NCBI RefSeq assembly: GCF_024643205.1
Contig: NZ_JAMKQJ010000006.1
Location: forward strand, 1-64,000
Length of the DNA stretch: 64,000 nt
Source of the DNA: Parapedobacter tibetensis
GTDB taxonomy: Bacteria; Bacteroidota; Bacteroidia; Sphingobacteriales; Sphingobacteriaceae
Direction: 5' to 3'
A program made the translations under genes and the position numbers. The notes under the pieces are model-generated. The model made no database searches. It had not been told where the DNA came from and was given only the letters and a program-made list of their open reading frames with translations. The number at the start of each line of letters is the position of its first letter. The stretch's first letter is position 1. This document shows, one piece after another, positions 18,688-26,803 of the stretch.

Positions 18688-19966
18688 TGTTATGGGGCTT
18701 GGAATTGTCTGTTGGGGTTATTTGCTGGCCATCGGGACTGGCATAGGCCGGGTGTAGCGCAATGGGTCGCAGGGCTATATCTACCTGTCCGAGATACCTG
18801 CGTGCCGCCACCAATGTACGCGATTGGAAGTCATCGTAGTTGGGAGCTTGGCTAAGCATGCTATTGATGCGTACCGTGCCCGCTGCATGGATGAACTCGC
18901 CATTACCCAGGTAAAGCGCCACATGTGTGATCCTGGCATCGGGAGCGCGGTTTTCCCCTGAAGCGAAAAAGAGTAAATCGGCAGGTTGCAAATTTTTGAG
19001 CGCCTTCGCTGTATCCAACGTATCTGCGGAGAGGATGTCGACAGGCTGCCCAGCCAATACCTGCTGCGAGGCATCCCTGGGAATGATTACACCATTCATG
19101 TAATATGCCGTTTTGGTGAAACCGCTGCAATCCACTCCTTTTACCGAGGTACCCCCCCAAAGATAAGGGAGTCCCATCATGGTTTTGGCTGTTGCTAATA
19201 TGTTTTCGGGTGTTGGGTTAAGGGTGCCAAGCCATTCATCAAATGGCCGTGCCTGCTCGTTCTTGATATAGGCCATGCGCCCATCTGGGTAGCCTACCTT
19301 CACAAAACCAGCTGATTCATCTTCTAGGGTAAGGATGTTTCCCATCACTAAATCGGAAACCCGGAGGGATTTTTCATCTGGTTCTACATAGGAATGTCCA
19401 AAATCAGCCGTAAATATCACTTTTCTGGCTGTTTTCCATTGATGAAGTTCAGATTTGGATTTCGGGGTAATGGAGGATGCGCTTACCCACGAGATGTAGC
19501 CTTCAGGTGTGCGAATCCGGAAATACCCATCCTTTTTTTGTAGCAAGTCTACCGGTGTGCCAAGTAACACTTGAGTGGCCAATTCGGCTTGGTTCCGCGG
19601 TGTTGTGCGAAGGTTTGCCACAGAGAGGTTTACGATTCCTATAACATTCCCGTTGACACTGCTATCTGGCAAAAGTTTTATAGTTACCTTTGAGGCAGGA
19701 ATGTGATTTTCTGATAGCAGTTGCCTGAAGTGTTCTTTAGCTTTTGGTTCGGTTGTTTCAATCTGGTAGCTATGAGTAAATTTATCCAAAGCCTGTAATT
19801 CAAAAATGGCGGTACGTTTGTCCGGTGCGTATACCTTAATAACTTCTTCGACTATATGCGTGATTTTTTGATATACAGCAGAATCCGGCAAAGTTATTTG
19901 GGCATAACTTTTTATACCGAAAACAATACAAAATAGTATTAATATGACCTTACGGTAGGTTTCCAT
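18677..19966 (-). CDS. NlpC/P60 gamma-D-glutamyl dipeptidyl-peptidase with SH3 domains (YkfC-like)
   Basis: A 429-aa exported cysteine peptidase that releases L-Ala-gamma-D-Glu from cell-wall peptides. Signal peptide residues 1-22 (ending YAQ); two bacterial SH3-like domains (about 105-160 and 185-240); catalytic NlpC/P60 domain (about 250-395) with Cys280 in GVDCSGF, His348 in ITHVALYLG and His360 in FIHAAG. It is the first gene of the minus-strand operon and feeds its dipeptide product to the epimerase. The divergent neighbour is a glycosylasparaginase; the 190-base gap must hold both promoters. Confidence 0.92.
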   Translation of the reverse strand: METYRKVILILFCIVFGIKSYAQITLPDSAVYQKITHIVEEVIKVYAPDKRTAIFELQALDKFTHSYQIETTEPKAKEHFRQLLSENHIPASKVTIKLLPDSSVNGNVIGIVNLSVANLRTTPRNQAELATQVLLGTPVDLLQKKDGYFRIRTPEGYISWVSASSITPKSKSELHQWKTARKVIFTADFGHSYVEPDEKSLRVSDLVMGNILTLEDESAGFVKVGYPDGRMAYIKNEQARPFDEWLGTLNPTPENILATAKTMMGLPYLWGGTSVKGVDCSGFTKTAYYMNGVIIPRDASQQVLAGQPVDILSADTLDTAKALKNLQPADLLFFASGENRAPDARITHVALYLGNGEFIHAAGTVRINSMLSQAPNYDDFQSRTLVAARRYLGQVDIALRPIALHPAYASPDGQQITPTDNSKPHNNDR

Positions 19967-20156
19967 AAAGGGTAAGTTTCCGTCTAAGGTAATATATAAT
20001 TAATAGGTGTGCAATATTTTTTACGATTAATTCATGGAAACACTAAAATTCATGCATAAACACGTATGCCAAAAAATGATTTTGATTGATTTCGGTTTTT
20101 TTTACTCAAATAATAACGTAAAATTTGCGCCTTGAAGCCAAGTAATGAAGAAGTAG

Positions 20157-21182
20157 ATGATTAATAGGAGAAAATTTATTAAAACGGGAGCCATGGGGGC
20201 ATCAGTGCTTTCTGCAAGCGGGTTATTGGTTGCCTGTGCCAACCGGAGTGGGGGAACTGCCATGGACAACAAACCTATTGTGGTTTCAACATGGGATTTT
20301 GGAGTTGTGGCCAACCAGGCAGCTTGGAAAGTGTTGAATGCGAATGGACGCGCGTTGGATGCGGTGGAAGCAGGAGTGCGGGTAGCGGAAGCCGATTTGA
20401 CCAATATGACAGTGGGCAAAGGAGGATATCCCGATAGGGACGGGCACGTCACCCTGGATGCCTGTATCATGGACGAAGCGGGGAATTGCGGTTCCGTCGC
20501 CGCCATACAACATATTGCACATCCCATTTCGGTGGCGCGTATGGTGATGGAAAAGACGCCTCATGTCATGCTCGTAGGGGAAGGGGCTTTACAGTTTGCG
20601 CTGGAAAATGGCTTTGAAAAGGAGGAGCTGCTTACGCCGGAAGGCGAGAAAGCTTGGAAGGAATGGCTCAAAGAAAAGAAATATGAACCGGTCATCAATA
20701 TTGAGAATAAGTCATTCGCCACAGCGAAACTGCCCGGCAATCAATATAACCACGATACCATTGGGATGCTCGCAATGGATATGAATGGCAACCTTTCGGG
20801 TGCATGTACCACCAGCGGTATGGCCTTCAAGATGTACGGTCGGGTAGGCGATAGCCCCATCATTGGTGCTGGGCTGTATGTTGATAATGAGATTGGCGCA
20901 GCTACAGCCACTGGGGTGGGTGAAGAAGTGATTCGTACGGTGGGTAGTTTCTTGGTGGTGGAGCTGATGCGGCAAGGGCTTTCGCCTCAAGATGCCTGCC
21001 GGGAGGCGGTGGAACGCATCATCAAAAAGAAACCGGATACAGCCAAGGAAATACAGGTTGGATTCTTGGCCATGAACAAACAAGGCGAATACGGAGCGTT
21101 TTCCTTGCAACAGGGCTTTTCGTACGCCGTATGCGGTAAGGATAAGCAGGATTTGTTGGTGAAAGGGGAGAGCGTGTACTAA
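20157..21182 (+). CDS. N4-(beta-N-acetylglucosaminyl)-L-asparaginase (glycosylasparaginase)
   Basis: A 341-aa Ntn-hydrolase that cleaves the GlcNAc-Asn bond of N-glycan remnants. The N-terminus has a Tat-like NRRKFIK motif and a lipobox-like LLVACA (Cys27), so it is probably exported and lipid-anchored. Conserved family blocks are visible: ALDAVEAGVRVAEAD, the autoprocessing site NHD|TIGML with nucleophile Thr201, and GVGEEVIRTVGSF. Length and motif order fit the family (compare Elizabethkingia flavastacin-associated enzyme). It is transcribed away from the murein-peptide operon and may form its own unit. Confidence 0.9.
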   Translation: MINRRKFIKTGAMGASVLSASGLLVACANRSGGTAMDNKPIVVSTWDFGVVANQAAWKVLNANGRALDAVEAGVRVAEADLTNMTVGKGGYPDRDGHVTLDACIMDEAGNCGSVAAIQHIAHPISVARMVMEKTPHVMLVGEGALQFALENGFEKEELLTPEGEKAWKEWLKEKKYEPVINIENKSFATAKLPGNQYNHDTIGMLAMDMNGNLSGACTTSGMAFKMYGRVGDSPIIGAGLYVDNEIGAATATGVGEEVIRTVGSFLVVELMRQGLSPQDACREAVERIIKKKPDTAKEIQVGFLAMNKQGEYGAFSLQQGFSYAVCGKDKQDLLVKGESVY

Positions 21183-21272
21183 TTTACGATTTTAGATTGT
21201 AGATTTACGATTGTAGATTTACGATTGTAGATTTACGATTTTAGATTTACGATTGTAGATTGATGATTTTAG
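21182..21272. repeat. 14-bp tandem repeat, about six units
   Basis: Units of ATTTACGATTKTAG begin at 21182, 21203, 21217, 21231 and 21245, with a half unit at 21196 and a diverged unit at 21259. The array starts in the stop codon of the glycosylasparaginase gene and ends just before the regulator's -7 box; its last units supply the likely -33 bases of that promoter. Confidence 0.9.
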
Positions 21273-21283
21273 CATTAGTTTTG
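21252..21283 (+). promoter_or_regulatory. probable promoter of the LacI-family regulator
   Basis: ATTG at 21252-21255, a 20-base spacer and TAGTTTTG at 21276-21283, a perfect match to the Bacteroidota -7 consensus TAnnTTTG. The -33 half lies inside the 14-bp repeat array. It gives a leader of about 135 bases containing an inverted repeat. Confidence 0.55.
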
Positions 21284-21315
21284 CGCGGAAAATAACCAAT
21301 GGAAAGAAACCGAGG

Positions 21316-21354
21316 TGTAAATAATATTGACACACAGGGCAATGATTATTTACA
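21316..21354. promoter_or_regulatory. inverted repeat in the regulator's leader
   Basis: Perfect 10-base arms TGTAAATAAT and ATTATTTACA separated by 19 bases, about 35 bases downstream of the -7 box. Candidates are an autoregulatory binding site or an RNA hairpin in the leader. It does not resemble the GGTACGTTACC-type operators further on, so it may bind another factor. Confidence 0.5.
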
Positions 21355-21426
21355 TCGAGCTCTCATCAACCGATAAAAGAAAAATAATTAGATGAAATTG
21401 TAACTTAAAAATTAAGCATTACTTAT

Positions 21427-22494
21427 ATGGATAAACAAAATGACAAGCCTCAACTCTCTGGAGTGAAGGAGATAGCGCGTAGAGCTAATGTCTCCATAGC
21501 TACTGTCGACCGGGTTATACATAACCGGAAGGGAGTTTCGGAAAATACACGAAAAAAGATTAATGAGATTATTGAAGAAATCGGGTTTCAACCCAACATC
21601 CTTGCCAGTCGCCTAGCCTCAAAGAAGGTGAATCGTTTTGTGGTGCTCATTCCTGAATCCCAGGAGACGGATTATTGGGAGTCCCCTTTACGTGGTATAG
21701 GACGCGCAGAAGATGAGATAAAACAGTATGGAGTCAGTATCGTACGTTACTTTTATGACCTCAATGACAAAACGACGTTCTCCAAAGCAGCTGAAAAAAT
21801 CCTGGCTGGCAATTTTGACGGTGTGCTACTTGCTCCTTCATTCATCAGTGAATCTTTGGAGTTTACTGCGACATGCCGTCAACGGGGTCTTCCATATGTG
21901 TTTATCAATTCAGACATTCCAGCGCAGCATAGTTTATGTTATATTGGCCCACACCTATATCAGAGCGGTTACCAAGCTGCACACCTGATTAGTTTTGGGT
22001 TGAAAGAAGGAAAAATTCTCATTGTGAATATCTCTAAGGAAATTGATAGTTATCATCACCTACTTAGGAAAGAAGAGGGATTTAGGGCCTTTTTCAGTGA
22101 AAACGATAAAGTCCTAAACAAGCTAGTCAAGATTGATATCAGGAACACGAGTGAGGCCTCCATCGACGCCGATTTAGATTGGGCTTTTGAAGTACACCAT
22201 GATATTGATGCTGTTTTCGTAACAAATTCCCGGGTGCAATCGGTTGCCCATTACTTCGAAAAGAAAAATATACAGGATAAAATTTTAGTGGGGTATGATT
22301 TCCTTAGCGAGAATATCGAATACTTGAAGCGGGGTATCATTGATTTCTTGATTTGCCAAAAGCCCGAAGAGCAAGGATACATCGGTATTATGTCATTGTT
22401 TCAGCATATTGTTATGGGAACTGCCATTGAAAAGGAAAAATTTATGCCAATTGATATCATAACAAAAGAGAACTATGAATTTTATAGCAATTGA
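21427..22494 (+). CDS. LacI/GalR-family transcriptional regulator
   Basis: A 355-aa DNA-binding regulator. The N-terminal helix-turn-helix (about residues 12-58, VKEIARRANVSIATVDRVIHN) is followed by the hinge helix (ASRLASKK) and a periplasmic-binding-protein-like effector domain (about 70-350). It should bind palindromic operators centred on CG. Several such palindromes occur before the catabolic genes downstream (22579, 32619, 35144, 44786, 45046), so it is the best candidate for their repressor. It stands alone between the glycosylasparaginase gene and module 1. Confidence 0.92.
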   Translation: MDKQNDKPQLSGVKEIARRANVSIATVDRVIHNRKGVSENTRKKINEIIEEIGFQPNILASRLASKKVNRFVVLIPESQETDYWESPLRGIGRAEDEIKQYGVSIVRYFYDLNDKTTFSKAAEKILAGNFDGVLLAPSFISESLEFTATCRQRGLPYVFINSDIPAQHSLCYIGPHLYQSGYQAAHLISFGLKEGKILIVNISKEIDSYHHLLRKEEGFRAFFSENDKVLNKLVKIDIRNTSEASIDADLDWAFEVHHDIDAVFVTNSRVQSVAHYFEKKNIQDKILVGYDFLSENIEYLKRGIIDFLICQKPEEQGYIGIMSLFQHIVMGTAIEKEKFMPIDIITKENYEFYSN

Positions 22495-22545
22495 TAAGCC
22501 GGGAATGATGCTTGGGCCTACGATTAGAAAAAATACAGGAATATA

Positions 22546-22592
22546 TTTGGAAGTGTAATTATTATTTCATTATTTAGCGGGTACGTTACCGG
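22546..22592 (+). promoter_or_regulatory. promoter with abutting LacI-type operator, before module 1
   Basis: TTTG at 22546-22549, a 21-base spacer, -7 box TATTTAGC at 22571-22578, then the operator CGGGTACGTTACCGG (22578-22592) overlapping the expected start site. The same block of about 60 bases, with the same spacing, recurs at 32587. Binding here would block initiation, consistent with repression by the LacI-family protein encoded just upstream. Confidence 0.65.
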
Positions 22593-22666
22593 TTATAAAA
22601 TTGTAAATCATTATTTAATGAGTGCTTTTGGGAAAGAGATAGGTATTATGTGCTCCTAACTATTTT

Positions 22667-22680
22667 CGTGTACGTGCACG
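22667..22680. promoter_or_regulatory. second operator-like palindrome before module 1
   Basis: CGTGTACGTGCACG, a near-perfect palindrome preceded by TATTTTCG, which resembles a -7 box in the same geometry as the other operators. It differs from the GGTACGTTACC type and matches the palindrome at 58434, so it may be read by a different LacI-family regulator. Confidence 0.5.
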
Positions 22681-22737
22681 TTTTTATAGTAACAATGAAA
22701 TAACCTAGGTTGGCTATTCATTAAAAAATCAGAAACC

Positions 22738-24108
22738 ATGACAGCGAAAAATTACTCAAGGCGTGATTTCATTGCGAAAAGTTCCCTGCTCGGAGCTGGA
22801 ATAGCGGTGGCACCTCATGTTTTTTCCTCCACCTTAGCTATCGGTAGTAAACCGGCCATATTGGGTGGTCGCGGGATATGGGCTGATAAACAATGGCCAA
22901 AGTGGCCTAGATGGGTGCCTGAAACCGATGAAAAAAAATTGCTTGAGGTGGTCAGGAGTGGAATATGGTCGCGTGCCTCCGTAACAGCCGAATTTGAGAG
23001 TGAATGGGCCCGCACGCTTGGTGCAAAAAGGTGTTTATCTGTGGTAAACGGCACCAACGCATTAATCACAGCGCTCAGCCAGTTTCATATTGGCGCGGGC
23101 GACGAAGTGATTGTACCACCATACACCTTCATTGCATCGGTGACATCGGTGCTACTTAATGGTGCCATGCCTGTTTTTGTGGATATTGATCCGGAAACCT
23201 TCCAGATTGATCCAACGAAAATCGAAGCAAAAATAACGTCGCGCACCAAAGCCATCATGCCAGTACATATCCTGGGCTTACCCGTTGATATGGATCGTAT
23301 CATGGCCATCGCCAAAAAATATAACCTCTTTGTTATTGAGGATGCATGCCAGGCACATTTGGCTGAATATAATCATAAAAAAGTTGGAACCATCGGCCAT
23401 GCAGGATGTTTTAGTTTCCAAAACTCAAAGAACTTGCCCATAGGTGAGGGCGGGGCGGTGGTGAGTAACGATGATCAGTTTATTGATCGTTGTTTTTCAT
23501 ACCATAATCTGGGGATTCCCTATGGTACCGCGGTGGGCACTGTTTCGTCGGGGAGTGTCATTATGGGGACTAAGGTGCGTTTTACGGAGTATCAGGCAGC
23601 CATTGGCTTGGCCATGCTGAAAAGACTCGATGCAGAGACTACCACTAGGAATGAAAACGCAGCTTATTTAAGTTCGTTACTTCAGCAAATACCGGGCATT
23701 GTTCCGTATAAACTGTACGATAAAGTAACACGCGCGGCGTTTCACCTATACCCGTTCCGGTTTATGAAAGAAGCTTTTGGCGGGTTGACTAGAACGAGTT
23801 TTATCAAGGCGATGCGGGCAGAGGGTGTGCCATGTTCGAGCGGTTATACGTTGTTAACCGACAAACCTTACCTAAACGATGCGTTCCAATCGGCTGCTTT
23901 TAAAGCAATTTATCCGCCCGAAATGCTTGATTTTGATGCGTATGTGGCCGCCAATAGATGCCCTAAAAATGAGCAGTTATGCAATGAAGAGGCGGTTTGG
24001 TTAACACAAAATATGCTGCTGGGGCCACGTACTGATATGGATGAGATCGCCGGTGCCATCTCAAGAATTCATAAAAATGCAGCAAGCATTGCAAAACTAC
24101 ATGGCTAA
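22738..24108 (+). CDS. Tat-exported DegT/DnrJ/EryC1/StrS-family aminotransferase
   Basis: A 456-aa PLP-dependent enzyme of the sugar/cyclitol aminotransferase family. Unusually, it begins with a twin-arginine signal (YSRRDFIAKSSLLGAG, residues 6-21). The fold-type I core is complete: VNGTNALITAL phosphate-binding region, GDEVIVPPYTF, PVHILG, EDACQAH with Asp202, and the Schiff-base Lys231 in SFQNSKNLPIGEGG. Folding with cofactor before Tat export would let a PLP enzyme work in the periplasm. It is the first gene of module 1, and a ceramidase-family gene starts on the base after its stop. Natural family members add or remove amino groups on keto-sugars or inososes; the substrate here is unknown. 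Confidence 0.88.
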   Translation: MTAKNYSRRDFIAKSSLLGAGIAVAPHVFSSTLAIGSKPAILGGRGIWADKQWPKWPRWVPETDEKKLLEVVRSGIWSRASVTAEFESEWARTLGAKRCLSVVNGTNALITALSQFHIGAGDEVIVPPYTFIASVTSVLLNGAMPVFVDIDPETFQIDPTKIEAKITSRTKAIMPVHILGLPVDMDRIMAIAKKYNLFVIEDACQAHLAEYNHKKVGTIGHAGCFSFQNSKNLPIGEGGAVVSNDDQFIDRCFSYHNLGIPYGTAVGTVSSGSVIMGTKVRFTEYQAAIGLAMLKRLDAETTTRNENAAYLSSLLQQIPGIVPYKLYDKVTRAAFHLYPFRFMKEAFGGLTRTSFIKAMRAEGVPCSSGYTLLTDKPYLNDAFQSAAFKAIYPPEMLDFDAYVAANRCPKNEQLCNEEAVWLTQNMLLGPRTDMDEIAGAISRIHKNAASIAKLHG

Positions 24109-25497
24109 ATGGGGACAAGGAGTTTGATTCATAGTAAAGTGGGACAGGTGATTGTATGGTTGCTTGTTGGCATGAGCCCTGTTTTTGCCGATTTTCAGCA
24201 AGACCAACCAAAAGGGGTTTGGAATGTAGGCGTAGCAACCACCATCATCACGCCCAAAGAGGCAACATGGCTTGCCGGTTATGCGAGCAGAACTCATGCT
24301 GCAGAAGGGAAACTGCATGACCTATGGGCAAAGGCTCTTGTGTTAGAGGACAACGATGGTAACATGGCGGTTATCGTTACGACCGACCTCTTGGGGCTTC
24401 CCCGCAACATGTCGAGACGGATCCGGGGTGCGCTTTCCGCGCAGTTGGGCTTGTCGAAAGCCGAAATCATATTAAACAGTTCACATACCCACTCGGGCCC
24501 GGTACTGGTAGAATCGCTACGAGACATTTATCCGGTTAAGCCGGAAGATCTGGAACGCATACAACGCTACTCCATATGGTTGGAAGAACAGCTTGTGAAG
24601 TTGGTAACGACGGCAGTTAAGCAGATGGAAACGGCTATACTAACATCGGGACAGGGGGTGACACGCTTTCAGGTAAACCGGCGGAATAATGACCAAAAGA
24701 ATTTAGAGAAGTTAACGGAACTAAAAGGGCCTATTGATCATTCCGTTCCTGTATTAAAAGTGACCACCCCTTCGGGAAAATTAAAAGCCATACTCTTTGG
24801 GTATGCCTGTCACCCTACCGTACTGGATGGCTATCAGTATTCGGGTGACTATGTTGGATTTGCCCAGTTGGAATTGGAGCAACGTTATCCAGGTGCCGTT
24901 GCCTTGTTTTTTCAAGGAGCCGGAGGCGATCAGAACCCACTACCTAGGCGTAGCATCCCATTGGCTAAACAATACGGCAAGGAACTGGCTGCTGCGGTGG
25001 AGCGTGTTTTGGAGGAGGATGATCTAAAAATGCTCGAACCACGGCTGAGAACGGCCTACCAGGAAGTGGAATTGCCATTGGAAGATCCGCCAACAGCGGA
25101 AGATTTAAAACAGATACTAGGGAAAGAGGGGCAGATTCCCTATGTGTTGGCATGGGCTGAAAGGATGCTTGAGCGACTGCAAAATGGGGAGCGGTTGGAA
25201 AGAAGCTACGCATATCCCATTCAGGCTTGGCAACTGGGCGATCAGCTTCTGGTTAGTTTGGGTGGTGAACTTGTGGTGGAGTATGCCATTAAGCTGAAAG
25301 CAAAGTACGGACAGGATACCTTTGTGATGGGGTATTGCAATGACGTGATGGGGTATATTCCGTCGGCCACCATTTTAAGGGAGGGTGGTTACGAAGGGGA
25401 TACCGCTCAGAAAGTGTACGGGCTTCCAGCAAAGTGGGGTGTTACGATTGAGCAGCTAATCGATGAAGGCTGTGACCGGGTGATTGGGCAACTTTAA
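24109..25497 (+). CDS. neutral/alkaline ceramidase-family amidase
   Basis: A 462-aa protein with an N-terminal signal/anchor (about residues 10-28, ending FADF). It matches the N-terminal catalytic domain of neutral, non-lysosomal ceramidase: VGVATTIITP start, zinc motif NSSHTHSGP (His126/His128), GYACHPTVL and FFQGAGGDQNP. True ceramidases hydrolyse an N-acyl amide, but at 462 aa this lacks the C-terminal Ig-like domain, so its substrate may differ. It follows the aminotransferase stop directly (TAA-ATG), which links release of an amine to its transamination. Confidence 0.85.
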   Translation: MGTRSLIHSKVGQVIVWLLVGMSPVFADFQQDQPKGVWNVGVATTIITPKEATWLAGYASRTHAAEGKLHDLWAKALVLEDNDGNMAVIVTTDLLGLPRNMSRRIRGALSAQLGLSKAEIILNSSHTHSGPVLVESLRDIYPVKPEDLERIQRYSIWLEEQLVKLVTTAVKQMETAILTSGQGVTRFQVNRRNNDQKNLEKLTELKGPIDHSVPVLKVTTPSGKLKAILFGYACHPTVLDGYQYSGDYVGFAQLELEQRYPGAVALFFQGAGGDQNPLPRRSIPLAKQYGKELAAAVERVLEEDDLKMLEPRLRTAYQEVELPLEDPPTAEDLKQILGKEGQIPYVLAWAERMLERLQNGERLERSYAYPIQAWQLGDQLLVSLGGELVVEYAIKLKAKYGQDTFVMGYCNDVMGYIPSATILREGGYEGDTAQKVYGLPAKWGVTIEQLIDEGCDRVIGQL

Positions 25498-25498
25498 C

Positions 25499-26797
25499 AT
25501 GTTAATTTTACGAATGATTCAGGAAAAAATACTTACAGCAAAGCGCTATTACTCCGGGTTCAAGCTGGCGCACGATACGTATAATGCCATTTCTGTGGCC
25601 AGCGATGGAAAAGTTTACTATGTACTGTCGTCGGAATCGTATGATATTGGAGGTCAGATTTATGTGTATGACCCACAAACAGACAAAACATCGTTTTTGG
25701 CTGACTTGACTGAAATTTGTGGCGAAAATGGTAGGAAAACGATCCCGCAGGGGAAAAGCCATGTCAGGTTTTATGAATTTGAAGGCAAACTATACTTTGC
25801 CACCCATGTGGGTGTGTATGATATGCGCGATGATATGGAGCGACTGCATGAGGTTGCCCCTAGTGGTTACGCGCTTTATCCGGGAGGGCATTTGCTTTCG
25901 TACGATCTAGCTTCGGGCACTTTTGATGATTTGGCTATTACCCCTGAGGGAGAAGGGATTTTGACGATGACGATTGATGGGGGCAGGGGACACATCTACG
26001 CCCTCACTTGGCCCATGGGATGTCTCCTTCATTACGACATGAAAACCCGAACCATAAAGAAAATAGGGTTGCCATGTGGAGCGGGAGAGGCTGGCAAAGT
26101 GGGCGACGATTACCGGGTGATTTGTCGCTCCATGTTTGTTGATCCCCAGACGGGCACACTTTACTTTTCCACAGCGGAGGGAGATATAATGACCTATCGC
26201 GCCGGAGAACCTTCTTTTTCTATATTGGAAGGGGTTGATATGCGGCTGGACTACTTTGGGAAATATGACCCAACTCGACCAGGCAGCATGGGATACAATT
26301 GGCGCAAAATTTTTTGGCATGCGCCGGAACAGGTAGCGTATGGGGTGCATGGCAATTCGGGGTATTTATTCCGGTTTGACCCGGCGACGCCTTCGTTGGA
26401 GATTGTTAGGCGCATAACCTCAGTGCCATCTCAACGCAGTGGCATGTTTGATCAGTTTAGTTACGGCTATCTGGGTTTTCAGCCGGGGAAAAATGGGGAA
26501 ACCATTTATTATTTAACTGGTGGGCCTATTTATGTGGATGGGCAACGAATAAAGGGGGCGAACGAAATTGCGAAAGGGGCGGCAAAGGGCCTTGAAAACC
26601 TCCATTTGGTTACCTATAACATTCGGCGGAAAGCGTATCGAGATCATGGTGCTATTTTTTACGAGGATGGTACGCGGCCAACGTATGTAAACTCCATTGC
26701 CATCGATGATCATGGGGATGTGTATGTGCTTGCGCGGTTTGAACAGGAAGGCGTGGAAGTGGAAGATTTGATAAAGATTGCTAATCCATTTAATTAA
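25499..26797 (+). CDS. beta-propeller protein of unknown function
   Basis: A 432-aa protein from ATG 25499; an upstream TTG at 25484 would overlap the ceramidase gene. It contains repeated blade-like segments (GKVYYVLSSESYDIGGQIYVYD, HIYALTWPMGCLLHYD, GTLYFSTAEGDIMTY) as in SMP-30 or PQQ-type propellers. No signal peptide is evident, which is odd among exported neighbours. The last 30 residues (VNSIAIDDHGDVYVLARF to the end) recur at the end of the chimeric gene at 53828, so a paralogue once existed there. No catalytic residues can be assigned. Confidence 0.7.
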   Translation: MLILRMIQEKILTAKRYYSGFKLAHDTYNAISVASDGKVYYVLSSESYDIGGQIYVYDPQTDKTSFLADLTEICGENGRKTIPQGKSHVRFYEFEGKLYFATHVGVYDMRDDMERLHEVAPSGYALYPGGHLLSYDLASGTFDDLAITPEGEGILTMTIDGGRGHIYALTWPMGCLLHYDMKTRTIKKIGLPCGAGEAGKVGDDYRVICRSMFVDPQTGTLYFSTAEGDIMTYRAGEPSFSILEGVDMRLDYFGKYDPTRPGSMGYNWRKIFWHAPEQVAYGVHGNSGYLFRFDPATPSLEIVRRITSVPSQRSGMFDQFSYGYLGFQPGKNGETIYYLTGGPIYVDGQRIKGANEIAKGAAKGLENLHLVTYNIRRKAYRDHGAIFYEDGTRPTYVNSIAIDDHGDVYVLARFEQEGVEVEDLIKIANPFN

Positions 26798-26803
26798 GAG
26801 GCT

